Shown here: piece after piece, positions 43,283-52,771 of the stretch | Position numbering within the stretch: position 1 is the stretch's first letter | Layout of the letters: the number at the start of each line of letters is the position of its first letter | From: an uncultured Clostridia bacterium | Lineage (GTDB): Bacteria; Bacillota; Clostridia; TANB77; CAG-465 | Direction: 5' to 3' | Length of the DNA: 64,000 nucleotides | Assembly: GCA_947628005.1 (NCBI GenBank) | Contig: CANQYI010000001.1 | Coordinates: 1 to 64,000 of the forward strand | The notes under the pieces: model-generated | Told to the model about the DNA's origin: nothing | The model's input: only the letters and a program-made list of their open reading frames with translations | The model's database searches: none | Program-made: the position numbers and the translations under genes

Positions 43283-43822
43283 TTAATAATTTTCTGCTTT
43301 AATTTCAAAGTAACTTTGTGGATGTTCACATACTGGACAAACCTTTGGTGCAGCTTCTCCAACGTGTATATGTCCGCAATTTCTGCATTTCCAAATTCTA
43401 ACTCCAGTCTTTTTAAATACTTCATCTGCATTTATATTTTCTAATAATTTATTATATCTTTCTTCATGTTCTTTTTCTATCTTTGCAACTGCTTCAAAAA
43501 GATAAGCTATACGATCAAATCCCTCTTCTTTAGCAGTTTTTGCAAATTCTGCATACATATCTGTCCATTCAAAATTTTCACCACTAGCTGCGTCCTTTAA
43601 ATTATCAACAGTTGAAGGAACCTCACCATCATGTAATAATTTAAACCACATTTTAGCATGTTCTTTTTCATTATCAGCTGTTTCTTGAAATATTGCTGCA
43701 ATTTGTTCATAACCTTCTTTTTTTGCTTTTGAAGCATAATATGTATATTTATTTCTTGCTTGAGATTCTCCAGCAAAAGCAGCCATTAAATTTGCTTCAG
43801 TTTTTGTTCCTTTTAATTCCAT
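43283..43822 (-). CDS. rbr: Rubrerythrin
   Basis: This is a 179-aa oxidative-stress protein of anaerobes (NADH-peroxidase terminal component). The N-terminal four-helix diiron domain has [18 protein letters not shown] and, in the second half, E-x-x-x-H pairs ([19 protein letters not shown]). The C-terminal rubredoxin domain is [20 protein letters not shown]. The ATG at 43822 with AAGGGGGAATTTTA upstream is preferred to the track start. It has its own promoter and terminator, so it is a single-gene unit. Confidence 0.96.
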   Translation of the reverse strand: MELKGTKTEANLMAAFAGESQARNKYTYYASKAKKEGYEQIAAIFQETADNEKEHAKMWFKLLHDGEVPSTVDNLKDAASGENFEWTDMYAEFAKTAKEEGFDRIAYLFEAVAKIEKEHEERYNKLLENINADEVFKKTGVRIWKCRNCGHIHVGEAAPKVCPVCEHPQSYFEIKAENY

Positions 43823-43844
43823 TAAAATTCCCCCTTCAAACAAT

Positions 43845-43873
43845 ATTTTACATTATTTTATATTAATTGTCAA
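43845..43873 (-). promoter_or_regulatory. Promoter of the rubrerythrin gene
   Basis: On the minus strand a perfect TTGACA (43873-43868), 17-bp spacer and TAAAAT (43850-43845) place the start about 15 bases before the ribosome binding site. Confidence 0.75.
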
Positions 43874-43882
43874 TATAACATT

Positions 43883-44761
43883 TTATTCTAATATGTATCT
43901 TTTTAGCATCTTATTTTCGACTATTCCAAGTCCTTTATAACTTTTATTAAAATAAACTCTTACTGTCATATCTTTTAATTGAACTGGAAGTTTTACGCCA
44001 TTTATAAATTTTTTAAATTCTATTTCATTTAAAGTTATCTTTTTTGTATCACTATAATAATCTTCTATCGTACAAATTCTATCTTGCATATCATCATAAT
44101 CTAGCTTTAAAAAATCATATAGTTTTATACTGTCTTTTATATCAAATTCACCAGTTCTAAGTCTTACAAGATCAGTCATTGTAGCACCACAACCAATTTT
44201 TTTACCAATATCATTTACTAAACTTCTTACATAAGTGCCTTTTGTACAGTGGACTACAAAACTTACTTCTTTTAACTCTAAATCAACTTTTATATCATCA
44301 ATAGAATAAATTTCTATTTCTCTAGGTGCTAATTTAACATCTTTTCCTTCTCTTGCATAAGAATATGCTCTTTTACCATTTACCCTTACTGCACTATATA
44401 TTGGAGGTGTTTGCATTTGCTTTCCAATAAATCTTTTTATTCTTTCTTTTATATATATTTCATCTTTATCTACTACACTAGCAAACACTATTCTACCAGT
44501 TATATCATAAGTGTCTGTTTCTACCCCGAGTAACATTTTTACTTTGTATACTTTATCTTCACAAGTAAGTTCATTACTAAGCTTTGTGGCTTCTCCTATA
44601 AGTATTGGTAATACGCCAGTTGCTACTGGATCTAAAGTTCCAGTATGTCCAACCTTTGTCTTTGGAAATAACTTTTTTATTACATCTACAACATCATATG
44701 ATGTAATACCTTGTGGCTTGTCTATATTTAATATTCCATTTCTTACTTGAGGTATTAACAT
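43883..44761 (-). CDS. truB: tRNA pseudouridine-55 synthase TruB
   Basis: This 292-aa enzyme isomerises U55 in the tRNA T loop. The catalytic Asp lies in KVGHTGTLDPVATGVLPI; further motifs are PPIYSAVRVNGKRAYSYAREG and CTKGTYVRSLVNDIG. Its ATG overlaps the stop of the DHH gene by one base, indicating translational coupling. Last gene of the translation operon. Confidence 0.95.
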   Translation of the reverse strand: MLIPQVRNGILNIDKPQGITSYDVVDVIKKLFPKTKVGHTGTLDPVATGVLPILIGEATKLSNELTCEDKVYKVKMLLGVETDTYDITGRIVFASVVDKDEIYIKERIKRFIGKQMQTPPIYSAVRVNGKRAYSYAREGKDVKLAPREIEIYSIDDIKVDLELKEVSFVVHCTKGTYVRSLVNDIGKKIGCGATMTDLVRLRTGEFDIKDSIKLYDFLKLDYDDMQDRICTIEDYYSDTKKITLNEIEFKKFINGVKLPVQLKDMTVRVYFNKSYKGLGIVENKMLKRYILE

Positions 44762-45714
44762 TAAAGCATTCCTCCTATCATATCTAAAAGTTCTTTTTTA
44801 GATACGTTATATTCCTTTGGCATTGTATATCCAGATGCTCTCATATGGCCTCCACCGCCAAATGCAATTGCAATTTTAGATACATCAACTTTACCATTTG
44901 AACGTAAACTTACTTTATTTGTTCCATCGCTTTTTCCTCTGATGTATATAGCAACTTCAGTTCCTTTTACCATTCTCAAGTAATTTGTCATACCCTCTGC
45001 ATCTTCTTCATCAAGTCCTATTGATTTTATAATATCATATGGTACAAAAGATAGTCTTACCTGACCATCATAATAAACTTCCATATTTTCTATTGTTGCT
45101 CTTATAAGATAAAGTACTCCTTCATCTTTTGTATCATTTACTCTTTTACATATATCAGCAAAATCAATACCTGTTGCTATCAAAACTGATGCTGCTTCAA
45201 ATGTAGAAGGCTTAGTTGATGAATAATTAAAGCTACCTGTATCAGTCATTATTCCCATATATAAATATGTTGCTATATCTTTATCTATCTTTATATTTAA
45301 ATAATTAATTAGGTCAAATACTATTTGACTTGCAGCTGGTAAATCACTAAAAATACAATTTACATCTCCATAAGGTATTTTTGCTATGTGATGATCTAAT
45401 ACTAATATATTTCTTGCCTTATCAAAATCTTCTTTACTTATTGATAATCTTTCTTTATCACTAGAATCAACACATATAAGCAAATCATATTGATCTTCTT
45501 TTATACTATCTACACTATATTCATCTATATGTGGTAAGAAATCATATACACTAGATCTTTTAGAAATTACCACCTTAGCATTTTTACCGATACTTTCAAG
45601 TGCAAGGCACATACCAAATGCAGCTCCTATTGAATCTCCATCTGGATTTATATGTCCTACTACATATATGTTATTTGACTGTTCTACAAGTTTTTTTGCA
45701 TCTTCAAACATCAT
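44761..45714 (-). CDS. nrnA: DHH/DHHA1 phosphoesterase NrnA-like
   Basis: This 317-aa bifunctional oligoribonuclease/pAp phosphatase of the NrnA family has DHH motifs GHINPDGDSIGAA, DLLICVDSSD, VLDHHIAKI and the DHHA1 glycine-rich FGGGGHMRASGYT. It degrades nano-RNA and, in some members, pAp or cyclic dinucleotide products. It lies between rbfA and truB, the standard place in Firmicutes. Confidence 0.92.
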   Translation of the reverse strand: MMFEDAKKLVEQSNNIYVVGHINPDGDSIGAAFGMCLALESIGKNAKVVISKRSSVYDFLPHIDEYSVDSIKEDQYDLLICVDSSDKERLSISKEDFDKARNILVLDHHIAKIPYGDVNCIFSDLPAASQIVFDLINYLNIKIDKDIATYLYMGIMTDTGSFNYSSTKPSTFEAASVLIATGIDFADICKRVNDTKDEGVLYLIRATIENMEVYYDGQVRLSFVPYDIIKSIGLDEEDAEGMTNYLRMVKGTEVAIYIRGKSDGTNKVSLRSNGKVDVSKIAIAFGGGGHMRASGYTMPKEYNVSKKELLDMIGGML

Positions 45715-45731
45715 ATTCCCCCTACTTATTT

Positions 45732-46082
45732 TTAATCTTTTTTATCGTTTTTTATGACTTGGCTTATAACTTTATCCATATGCGCACCATACTCCATAGA
45801 ATCATCTAAAACAAATGTCAATGCAGGAACATTCATAAATCTAACCTTTTTGGCTAGTTCAGTTCTAATAAATCCTTTAGAATTATCTAATCCCTCCATT
45901 ACTTTAGCTTTATTTTGTTTACCAAATATACTTATATACACTTTTGCATATTTTTGGTCAGGAGTAATTTTTACATCAGTTACAGAAATAAGTCCTGTAA
46001 CTGATGGATTTTTTACTTCATATAAAATTATATTACTTAAAGCTAATTTTGCATCTTGCTCTAGTCTTTCATGTTTTTGCAT
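45732..46082 (-). CDS. rbfA: Ribosome-binding factor A
   Basis: This 116-aa 30S maturation factor has a KH-like fold with NPSVTGLISVTDVKITPDQKYAKVYIS and the C-terminal VPALTFVLDDSMEYGAHMDKV. AAAAGGAGAATAGT precedes the ATG. It directly follows infB. Confidence 0.95.
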   Translation of the reverse strand: MQKHERLEQDAKLALSNIILYEVKNPSVTGLISVTDVKITPDQKYAKVYISIFGKQNKAKVMEGLDNSKGFIRTELAKKVRFMNVPALTFVLDDSMEYGAHMDKVISQVIKNDKKD

Positions 46083-46086
46083 ACTA

Positions 46087-48858
46087 CTATTCTCCTTTTA
46101 CTTCTTCCATTTCGAAGCATTCAAATATATCTCCTTCTTTTATGTCGCTAAATTTTTCAAGTTTAATTCCACACTCGTAGCCTTCATTAACTTCCTTAAC
46201 GTCATCTTTTTCTCTCTTTAGAGAATCTATTTTTATTTCAAATATTACTATATTATCTCTTACAAGTCTTACAAGTGCATTTCTTACAACTTTTCCAGAT
46301 TTTACGTAGCATCCTGCAACAATTCCAACATTTGTAATTTTAAATACACGTCTAACTTCAGCTTCTCCAAGTATAACTTCTTTATATTTTTTAGGAATCA
46401 TACCTTTTAATGCCTTTTCAACATCTTCTATTGCATCATAAATTACTCTATAAAATCTTAAATCAACTTTTTCTTTGTCTGCTTGAATTTTTGCTTGAGT
46501 TTCTGGTCTTACATTAAAGCCTATTATAATAGCATTTGACACTGAAGCAAGTGTTACATCACTTTCTTTAACTCCACCTGTAGAAGCATGTAAAATTCTT
46601 ACTCTTACTTCATCAGTTGAAAGTTTTTCAAGTGATTCTTTAAGTGCTTCAACTGAGCCTTGAACATCTGCTTTTATTATAATATTTAAATCTTTAATTT
46701 CACCACTCTTAATTTGTCCAAATAAGTCATCTAGTGTTACTTTTGAACTTTGATGTATAAGTTTTAAACGTTGCTCTGCTTTCTTTTTCTGTACAAGTTG
46801 TTTTGCTACTTTTTCATTTTCTACTTCATAGAATACGTCTCCTGTATTAGGAACTTCTGAAAGACCAATTATTTCAACTGGAGTAGATGGTCCTGCTGAT
46901 TTTACTTTTTTACCTTTATCATCTTTCATTGCACGAATTTTTCCTATTACATCGCCTATTACTATTGTATCTCCAACGTTTAATTCTCCTCTTTGTACAA
47001 GCATAGAAGTAACAACACCAGTATTTTTATCAAGACGTGCTTCTAAAACTGTACCTTTTGCTTGTTTATTTGGATTTGCTTTTAAATCTTTCATGTCAGC
47101 AACAAGTAATATCATTTCTAATAAATTATCTATACCTTGACCTGTCATAGCAGAAATTGGAACACAGATAGTATCTCCACCCCATTCTTCTGCAACAAGT
47201 CCAACATTCATTAAATCCTGTTTTACTTTTTCAACATTAGCAGTAGGTTTATCAATTTTATTTATTGCAACTATTATTGATACACCAGCAGCTTTTGCAT
47301 GGTCTATTGCCTCTATTGTTTGAGGTTTTATTCCATCATCTGCAGCAACTACAATTATTGCTATATCTGTAACTTGTGCTCCTCTAGCTCTCATCTGAGT
47401 AAATGCCTCATGTCCTGGAGTATCTAAGAAACATATTTCTCTTCCATTACATGTTACCTTATATGCTCCAATATGTTGAGTAATACCACCAGCTTCTCCA
47501 GATACTACATTTTCACTTCTAATTTTGTCTAAAAGTGATGTTTTTCCATGATCAACGTGTCCCATAACTACAACTATTGGTGGTCTTGGAGCTAAATCTT
47601 TTTCGTCATCTTCTGAATCGTCAAAAAGTATATCTTCTTCTGTAACTCTAACTTCTTTTTCTGCATTTATTCCAAATTCTTGAGCAATTAAATATGCCGT
47701 ATCAAAGTCAATTTCTTGATTTACAGTAGCCATTATTCCTAAAGCAAATAATTTTTTTATTACTTCAGAAGACTGCTTTTTTATACTTTCTGAAAATTCT
47801 TTTACAGTCATCATTTCAGGAAGTTTTACTTCTGTCATAGGAATAATTTTTGTTTGATTCATTTCTACTTTTATTTTATTTTTCTTCTTACTAGATTTTC
47901 TGCTAAAGTCACTTTCTCTTTCATATAGATCTAACATTCCTGATGAAGAGTCAACTTCTAGATTTTTAAGTCTTGAAGTAGCTACTCTAGAATGTTGTTC
48001 TCTTAATTTGTTTTTATCTAATCTTTCTTGTTTTTTATCAGTTTGCTTATTTTCATATTTTTTCTTATCAATATTTGTATTAGAATAATCTCTTGTTTCT
48101 TTTTGTTCTACTGGAGTAGCAGCAGATTGTTTCATAAATTTATTAACTTGATATGAAGTATTGTTCATAGGAGAATTTTGTCTAAATCCTCCTCCATTTT
48201 GTCTGTAATTTGGATTATTTCTTCTATCTTTATTAAAATTGTTATTTTCTGTTCTATTTACATTATTTCTAGGTCTATTGGAATCATATCTATTTTTTGG
48301 AGTATTATTAGTAGTGTTAACTGATTTATCTTTTACAGTTACATTTTCTTTTGGCTCACTATCAACAGGTTTCTTTTCTACATTTTCTGGTTTCTTTTGG
48401 CTTATTTCCTCAACAGGCTTACCATTTCTTGTTATTATAACATTAGCATTTCTACCAGAATTAAATCTTGGTCTAGAAGGATATGTCTTTTTAGGAGACA
48501 CAACACCTAACTGTGATTTATCATAAGATTTTGATTCAGATAAACTATCAGAAACTGTGTGATGTGATTTCTTAATTGAACCACTTATATCAGTAGTTAT
48601 TTGCTCTACTTCACTTTTATTACCTGAAGTATTAATAACTTTTATATTTCTCCTTATTATATGCATTCCTGTTTTTTGTTCTGTTCCTTTTAAATCCACT
48701 TTTACATTACTCCCTTTTAACACTTTTTCTACTTCTTTTTCTTCTAATATAGATGTAGCTGATTCCTTATTTATTCCCATAGAATTCAATTTTTCTAAAG
48801 TTTGAGTTATTGTTAATCCCAATTTTTTTGCTAAGTCACTTACCTTCATTTTTTCCAC
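46087..48858 (-). CDS. infB: Translation initiation factor IF-2
   Basis: IF-2 of about 923 aa places initiator tRNA on the 30S subunit. An N-terminal IF2-N domain ([20 protein letters not shown]) is followed by a long, basic, Asn/Lys-rich linker, a second IF2-N repeat ([25 protein letters not shown]), and the G domain from about residue 435 with [17 protein letters not shown] and NKID. Domains II-IV complete it. The GTG at 48858 has GGAGG 9 bases upstream; an ATG three codons later is the alternative. It overlaps the end of ylxR. Confidence 0.95.
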   Translation of the reverse strand: MEKMKVSDLAKKLGLTITQTLEKLNSMGINKESATSILEEKEVEKVLKGSNVKVDLKGTEQKTGMHIIRRNIKVINTSGNKSEVEQITTDISGSIKKSHHTVSDSLSESKSYDKSQLGVVSPKKTYPSRPRFNSGRNANVIITRNGKPVEEISQKKPENVEKKPVDSEPKENVTVKDKSVNTTNNTPKNRYDSNRPRNNVNRTENNNFNKDRRNNPNYRQNGGGFRQNSPMNNTSYQVNKFMKQSAATPVEQKETRDYSNTNIDKKKYENKQTDKKQERLDKNKLREQHSRVATSRLKNLEVDSSSGMLDLYERESDFSRKSSKKKNKIKVEMNQTKIIPMTEVKLPEMMTVKEFSESIKKQSSEVIKKLFALGIMATVNQEIDFDTAYLIAQEFGINAEKEVRVTEEDILFDDSEDDEKDLAPRPPIVVVMGHVDHGKTSLLDKIRSENVVSGEAGGITQHIGAYKVTCNGREICFLDTPGHEAFTQMRARGAQVTDIAIIVVAADDGIKPQTIEAIDHAKAAGVSIIVAINKIDKPTANVEKVKQDLMNVGLVAEEWGGDTICVPISAMTGQGIDNLLEMILLVADMKDLKANPNKQAKGTVLEARLDKNTGVVTSMLVQRGELNVGDTIVIGDVIGKIRAMKDDKGKKVKSAGPSTPVEIIGLSEVPNTGDVFYEVENEKVAKQLVQKKKAEQRLKLIHQSSKVTLDDLFGQIKSGEIKDLNIIIKADVQGSVEALKESLEKLSTDEVRVRILHASTGGVKESDVTLASVSNAIIIGFNVRPETQAKIQADKEKVDLRFYRVIYDAIEDVEKALKGMIPKKYKEVILGEAEVRRVFKITNVGIVAGCYVKSGKVVRNALVRLVRDNIVIFEIKIDSLKREKDDVKEVNEGYECGIKLEKFSDIKEGDIFECFEMEEVKGE

Positions 48859-49126
48859 TATTTTTTTCCTCCACTTCACATTTTAAGTATTCTAATACAT
48901 TTAACAAGCTTTGATTATCAACTAATATTTTTAAATTTACCTTTTTTCTATTTAATTTATTTATAAGATTTTCTATACAGTCTTTATTTTTACAAACATA
49001 TATACCTCTAGCATTTACTTTTTGTTTCATATCGTACTGTGCACTATTATTTACACTTACGATTCTAAAAAATTCGGTTTTGTTCTTGATATTTCTACAT
49101 GCTATACAACATCTTTTAGGTGCCAT
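48836..49126 (-). CDS. ylxR: YlxR family RNA-binding protein
   Basis: This 96-aa DUF448/YlxR protein carries the signature [21 protein letters not shown] near its start and [17 protein letters not shown]. In Bacillus and Clostridia it lies between nusA and infB and affects gene expression. The usual next gene, ylxQ (an L7Ae-like protein), is absent here; infB follows at once and overlaps it. Confidence 0.92.
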   Translation of the reverse strand: MAPKRCCIACRNIKNKTEFFRIVSVNNSAQYDMKQKVNARGIYVCKNKDCIENLINKLNRKKVNLKILVDNQSLLNVLEYLKCEVEEKNSGKNEGK

Positions 49127-49147
49127 GTTTTCTCCTTTTTTGTTTTA

Positions 49148-50212
49148 TTATTCTATAACTACCTCTTTAATTTGAGTTTCAGTCTTTATATCTATCTTCC
49201 AACCAGTAAGTATTGCAGCAAGTCTTACATTTTGACCGCCAGCACCAATTGCATATGATAAAGATTCATCTGGAACTACAACTGTAGCTTGCTTTTCTTC
49301 ATCATTTATATCTATTGCAAGTATTTCAGCTGGAGATAATGCATTTATTATAAAGCTTGGTACATCATCACTATAAGGTATTACATCAATTCTTTCTCCA
49401 TTTAATTCTTCTATTATTGGATTAATTCTAACACCTTTTTTACCTACTAAACTTCCAACTGGATCAACGTTTTCATCATTAGACCACACAGCAACTTTAC
49501 AACGACTTCCTGCTTCTCTTGCTACTGCCTTTATTTCAACTATTCCGTCTATTATTTCTGGTATTTCTAGTTCAAAAAGTCTCTTTATAAAGTTAGGATC
49601 TTTTCTTGATAAAACAATTTGAGGTCCAAATTTACCAGATTCAGTTACTTTTTCAACATATGCTTTTATTCTTTGATGTGTATTCAAAGTTTCATTTTTT
49701 ATTTGCTCTTTTGAAGGAATAAGTGCTTCTACTCTTCCTAAATCAACAATTGTACCAAATTTATCAGTTCTTTGTACAACTCCAACTACTATTTGACCCT
49801 CTTTGTCGCTATATTGAGTATAAACTAAATCTCTTTCTGCTTCTCTTAATCTTTGAATAATGATTTGTTTTCCTGCAACTGCTGCAATTCTACCAAAGTT
49901 TTTAGGTGTAACTTCAACATTTACACTTGAGCCTAATTTAGCACGTTTACTAATTAATTTTGCATCTTCAAGTGAGATTTCTTTACTTGGATCTTCTACT
50001 TTTTCAACTACAGTTTTTACTGCACATACTTTTATATTTTGTTCATTTATATCTATTACAATATCTTCTTCTGTCTCATAATTTTTTCTATATGCAGCTT
50101 CTAAAGCCATTTTCAAAGAATCAATTAAATATTCTTTAGTTATACCTTTTTCTTCATGAAGTTGGTCTATAGCATTAAACAATTCCTTTGCACTTATTTT
50201 TTCACTTTTCAT
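49148..50212 (-). CDS. nusA: Transcription termination/antitermination factor NusA
   Basis: This is a 354-aa NusA. It has an N-terminal RNA-polymerase-binding domain, an S1 domain (GQIVVGVVQRTDKFGTIVDLG), KH1 (VGKKGVRINPIIEELNGERIDVI) and KH2 (YAIGAGGQNVRLAAILTGWKIDI). It ends after KH2, the normal length for Firmicutes, which lack the acidic repeats of E. coli. GGGGGGATTATAAAA precedes the ATG. Confidence 0.96.
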   Translation of the reverse strand: MKSEKISAKELFNAIDQLHEEKGITKEYLIDSLKMALEAAYRKNYETEEDIVIDINEQNIKVCAVKTVVEKVEDPSKEISLEDAKLISKRAKLGSSVNVEVTPKNFGRIAAVAGKQIIIQRLREAERDLVYTQYSDKEGQIVVGVVQRTDKFGTIVDLGRVEALIPSKEQIKNETLNTHQRIKAYVEKVTESGKFGPQIVLSRKDPNFIKRLFELEIPEIIDGIVEIKAVAREAGSRCKVAVWSNDENVDPVGSLVGKKGVRINPIIEELNGERIDVIPYSDDVPSFIINALSPAEILAIDINDEEKQATVVVPDESLSYAIGAGGQNVRLAAILTGWKIDIKTETQIKEVVIE

Positions 50213-50229
50213 TTTTTATAATCCCCCCA

Positions 50230-50748
50230 TTAAAACCTATTTAATTCATTTATATTGGTTTTATCACTATTTTTTAATACTTTACTAAAATCATATGTAG
50301 TATGTGCACTTGCAATATCACTTACTGATATATGAATTTCATTTTCTTCCAATTTTACTGATATAGTATTATCTTTTTCATCTACACTCTCTAATATACA
50401 CGTAAACTCTTTACCATACTCAGTTTTATTAAAAAGTTTTACAAAAATTTCATGTCCTATATACTTTTTGTATAATTTTATATTTTTTAATTGTCTCTCT
50501 AGTCCCGGAGATGAGACTTCTAAGACATACTCTTTAGATATTAATTTATCAATTTCATCTTCTATACTTCTACTTACATTTTCACAGTCATCTATATTTA
50601 CGAGTTTTTCATCTACTCCGTCTATTACAACCCTTAAAATATTTTCATTTCCTTCTTTAACAAATTCAATGTATTCTATAGTAAATCCTAAATCTTGTAT
50701 TATTTTATTTATTTTTTCCTCTATCTTTGTCTCTAATTTTTCAGACAC
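50230..50748 (-). CDS. rimP: Ribosome maturation factor RimP
   Basis: This 172-aa 30S assembly factor has the N-terminal alpha/beta domain with LRVVIDG...VNIDDCENVSRSIEDEID and the strongly conserved YVLEVSSPGLERQLK, followed by an SH3-like C-terminal domain. The GTG start follows GGGTGGTGATAAAAA. First gene of the translation operon rimP-nusA-ylxR-infB-rbfA-nrnA-truB. Confidence 0.95.
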   Translation of the reverse strand: MSEKLETKIEEKINKIIQDLGFTIEYIEFVKEGNENILRVVIDGVDEKLVNIDDCENVSRSIEDEIDKLISKEYVLEVSSPGLERQLKNIKLYKKYIGHEIFVKLFNKTEYGKEFTCILESVDEKDNTISVKLEENEIHISVSDIASAHTTYDFSKVLKNSDKTNINELNRF

Positions 50749-50776
50749 TTTTTATCACCACCCATATATAAACCGA

Positions 50777-50803
50777 AGTGAGAGGATTTTTTTACCCTCT
50801 CAC
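50777..50803 (-). promoter_or_regulatory. Leader hairpin of the rimP operon
   Basis: GTGAGAGG and CCTCTCAC form a perfect 8-bp stem in the 5' untranslated region just after the transcription start and about 30 bases before the rimP start. It may stabilise the message or regulate it by feedback, as NusA-operon leaders do elsewhere. Confidence 0.5.
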
Positions 50804-50819
50804 TCATCTTGTCGTAGAC

Positions 50820-50848
50820 ATTATATAACAAAAAACTTATAATTGCAA
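50820..50848 (-). promoter_or_regulatory. Promoter of the rimP-nusA-infB operon
   Basis: On the minus strand TTGCAA (50848-50843), 17-bp spacer, TATAAT (50825-50820). The predicted start lies near 50813, giving a leader of about 65 nt. Confidence 0.75.
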
Positions 50849-50868
50849 TACTTTTAATAATTTTTTAG

Positions 50869-50961
50869 TTAAAAAATTCAAAAATTACAAATGCTAAAAA
50901 TAAATATAGTTCTAATAAAATCGAAGATTTAAATAATTGGCTAAAAAATAACATGAAATAA
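50869..50961 (+). pseudogene. C-terminal gene remnant
   Basis: A plus-strand frame reads KNSKITNAKNKYSSNKIEDL, then NNWLKNNMK and tandem stops, preceded by a stop and with no start or ribosome binding site. The composition is protein-like, and a weak hairpin follows (AAGAAG...CTTCTT near 50984-51012). It is probably the tail of a deleted gene. Confidence 0.3.
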
Positions 50962-51035
50962 TAAAAATTATGTGGAACTTTTTATTAAGAAGTCTTTATT
51001 TTAGAGCTTCTTTTTATGAAGTTCAAACATAAATA

Positions 51036-51065
51036 CAAAAAAGTCCGGTTTTAGCCGGATTTTTT
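51036..51065 (-). terminator. Terminator of the AlbA/Schlafen-type gene
   Basis: TCCGG pairs with CCGGA and continues into A/T runs; the T tail lies on the minus side. It is 17 bases past the stop. Confidence 0.75.
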
Positions 51066-51081
51066 GTTATACAAAACCGGA

Positions 51082-52527
51082 CTATCTTTTAAACTTATAT
51101 TTACTGCCTTCTACATTTTCTATCATATTATTCGTTAATAATAATGCTACTATTTCAGATGCTCTAGAATTTTGCACATGAAAGAAGTTTTTCACTTCTT
51201 CTCTTGTGAACATATTGTCATATTGAAACTTTGAAAAAAATAATTTCATTTCTGATAATGTTTTTGCTCTAACTTTATCTCCTAAATTTTTATATAATTT
51301 TATTAAAAAATAATCTTCATCAGATACAACATTTCCATTTTGTCCGGTTATTAACGGATTATTTATTTTCAAAACTGGACTATATCCTTTATTTGGAAAA
51401 ATTACTGTAAAAGATGATTCATCTGATGAGAATTTTGGCTTTTCTATAAAGTCATTATAACTTTCCATTATACGACTAAGTCCACTGCCTCTTCTATCCA
51501 TGTAATGAAGCCTACTAAATATATCTGATATGATTGTATTTCTTCTCATAGAAGGAACTTTACCAATTTCTAAGTTTTGAATTTGCGTTCCATCTATCAT
51601 TCCTCCTGGAGAAACTATTTCAAGTCTATCATCGTACATATCGACATGGATTTCTGAACCTAATATTTGATAATCCCTATGAATAAGTGCATTTACAATT
51701 GCTTCTCTTCTTGCAGTTACAGGATAATCTTCATACTCAATTCTATCCATTCCTTTTATTTTCCAACTATTTTTAGAATTATTTTTAATGAATGTATCTG
51801 TATTTTCCAGTAAACTTATCAGACTTCCTGTATATTCTTTATCATCAAGAGCATCTTCCTTAACTGAACCTTTTGTTAATCCATTCCATCTTGTGCATAC
51901 TACTTTTGATTGATTTAATTCTCCTTGATCACTTAATAATACAGCACCATTAGTCAATTTATTGTTTTTATCTAACAATCCTAAAGAAATATAGTCTCTA
52001 TCTTCATTAAATTTTTTTCCTGTTTTATCTTTTATTGTAGCTTTTAATAATGTAAAGCTTAAATCTCCTACATTATATTCACTTGGCAAAGAATCAAATG
52101 TTACATTTTTTCCCTTTAATATTAAATTTTGTAATATATGTGCTGGTGCTGGTATACTTTGATTTCCCGATCTTATAAATGCTTCTTTTCTACCATCTGC
52201 CACATAAAAGTATGGTGTGATTGGACCATCTCCTATTTCTAACTCAATAAAATCTTTTCCATCTTCTTCAAAATAATTCAATTCATATCTTGGTAAAGGT
52301 TCTATTCTAGAATTTATAAGTTCTGATATTTTTTCTGTTGTTTTTACTACATTTGCTATTCCTTTTTTTTCACGAGTTTTGTCATCTACTCCGAATAAAA
52401 TTATTCCACCTTTTGTATTTGCAAAAGCTGAAACAGATTTTAACCAGCTCTTGGGTTTTTCTTTTTCTAAATCGACTTTAAAATCTATGTTAGTAGTTTC
52501 TACTTTTTTATAATCTTCTAATCTCAC
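51082..52527 (-). CDS. AlbA_2/Schlafen-domain ATP-binding transcriptional regulator-like protein
   Basis: This 481-aa protein belongs to the COG2865 type. The N-terminal AlbA_2 (Schlafen-like) domain is seen in WLKSVSAFANTKGGIILFGVDD. A central GHKL-like domain shows TARREAIVNALIHRDYQI and DDRLEIVSPGGMIDG, and a C-terminal winged helix includes FTREEVKNFFHVQNSRASEIVALL. Such proteins are called RecG-related or putative transcriptional regulators; some lie in defence islands. The GTG start follows AAGGAGGAAGCAA. It stands alone with its own terminator, between the translation operon and spoIID. Confidence 0.85.
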   Translation of the reverse strand: MRLEDYKKVETTNIDFKVDLEKEKPKSWLKSVSAFANTKGGIILFGVDDKTREKKGIANVVKTTEKISELINSRIEPLPRYELNYFEEDGKDFIELEIGDGPITPYFYVADGRKEAFIRSGNQSIPAPAHILQNLILKGKNVTFDSLPSEYNVGDLSFTLLKATIKDKTGKKFNEDRDYISLGLLDKNNKLTNGAVLLSDQGELNQSKVVCTRWNGLTKGSVKEDALDDKEYTGSLISLLENTDTFIKNNSKNSWKIKGMDRIEYEDYPVTARREAIVNALIHRDYQILGSEIHVDMYDDRLEIVSPGGMIDGTQIQNLEIGKVPSMRRNTIISDIFSRLHYMDRRGSGLSRIMESYNDFIEKPKFSSDESSFTVIFPNKGYSPVLKINNPLITGQNGNVVSDEDYFLIKLYKNLGDKVRAKTLSEMKLFFSKFQYDNMFTREEVKNFFHVQNSRASEIVALLLTNNMIENVEGSKYKFKR

Positions 52528-52771
52528 TTGCTTCCTCCTTAATTACTTTAACTATTATATTATATGTATTTTAGAGTATCAATATTTTCAAAAACTGGCT
52601 AACAACAATACATGTGCTTATTGTAACATATAAATAATATAAAAATCAATAAAATTGCTAAAACTATTTTTACAAAAATTACTAATTTCTCTTTTATAAT
52701 ATGTTTTTAAAAATAGTGAAGATTTAATTAATCTAAATTTATTTATCCTTATTATTTGCCTCTTTTTTATC

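Noticed and set aside
48239-48526. 95-aa plus-strand ORF inside infB
   Set aside because: Shadow of the Asn/Lys-rich linker of IF-2; no start signals.
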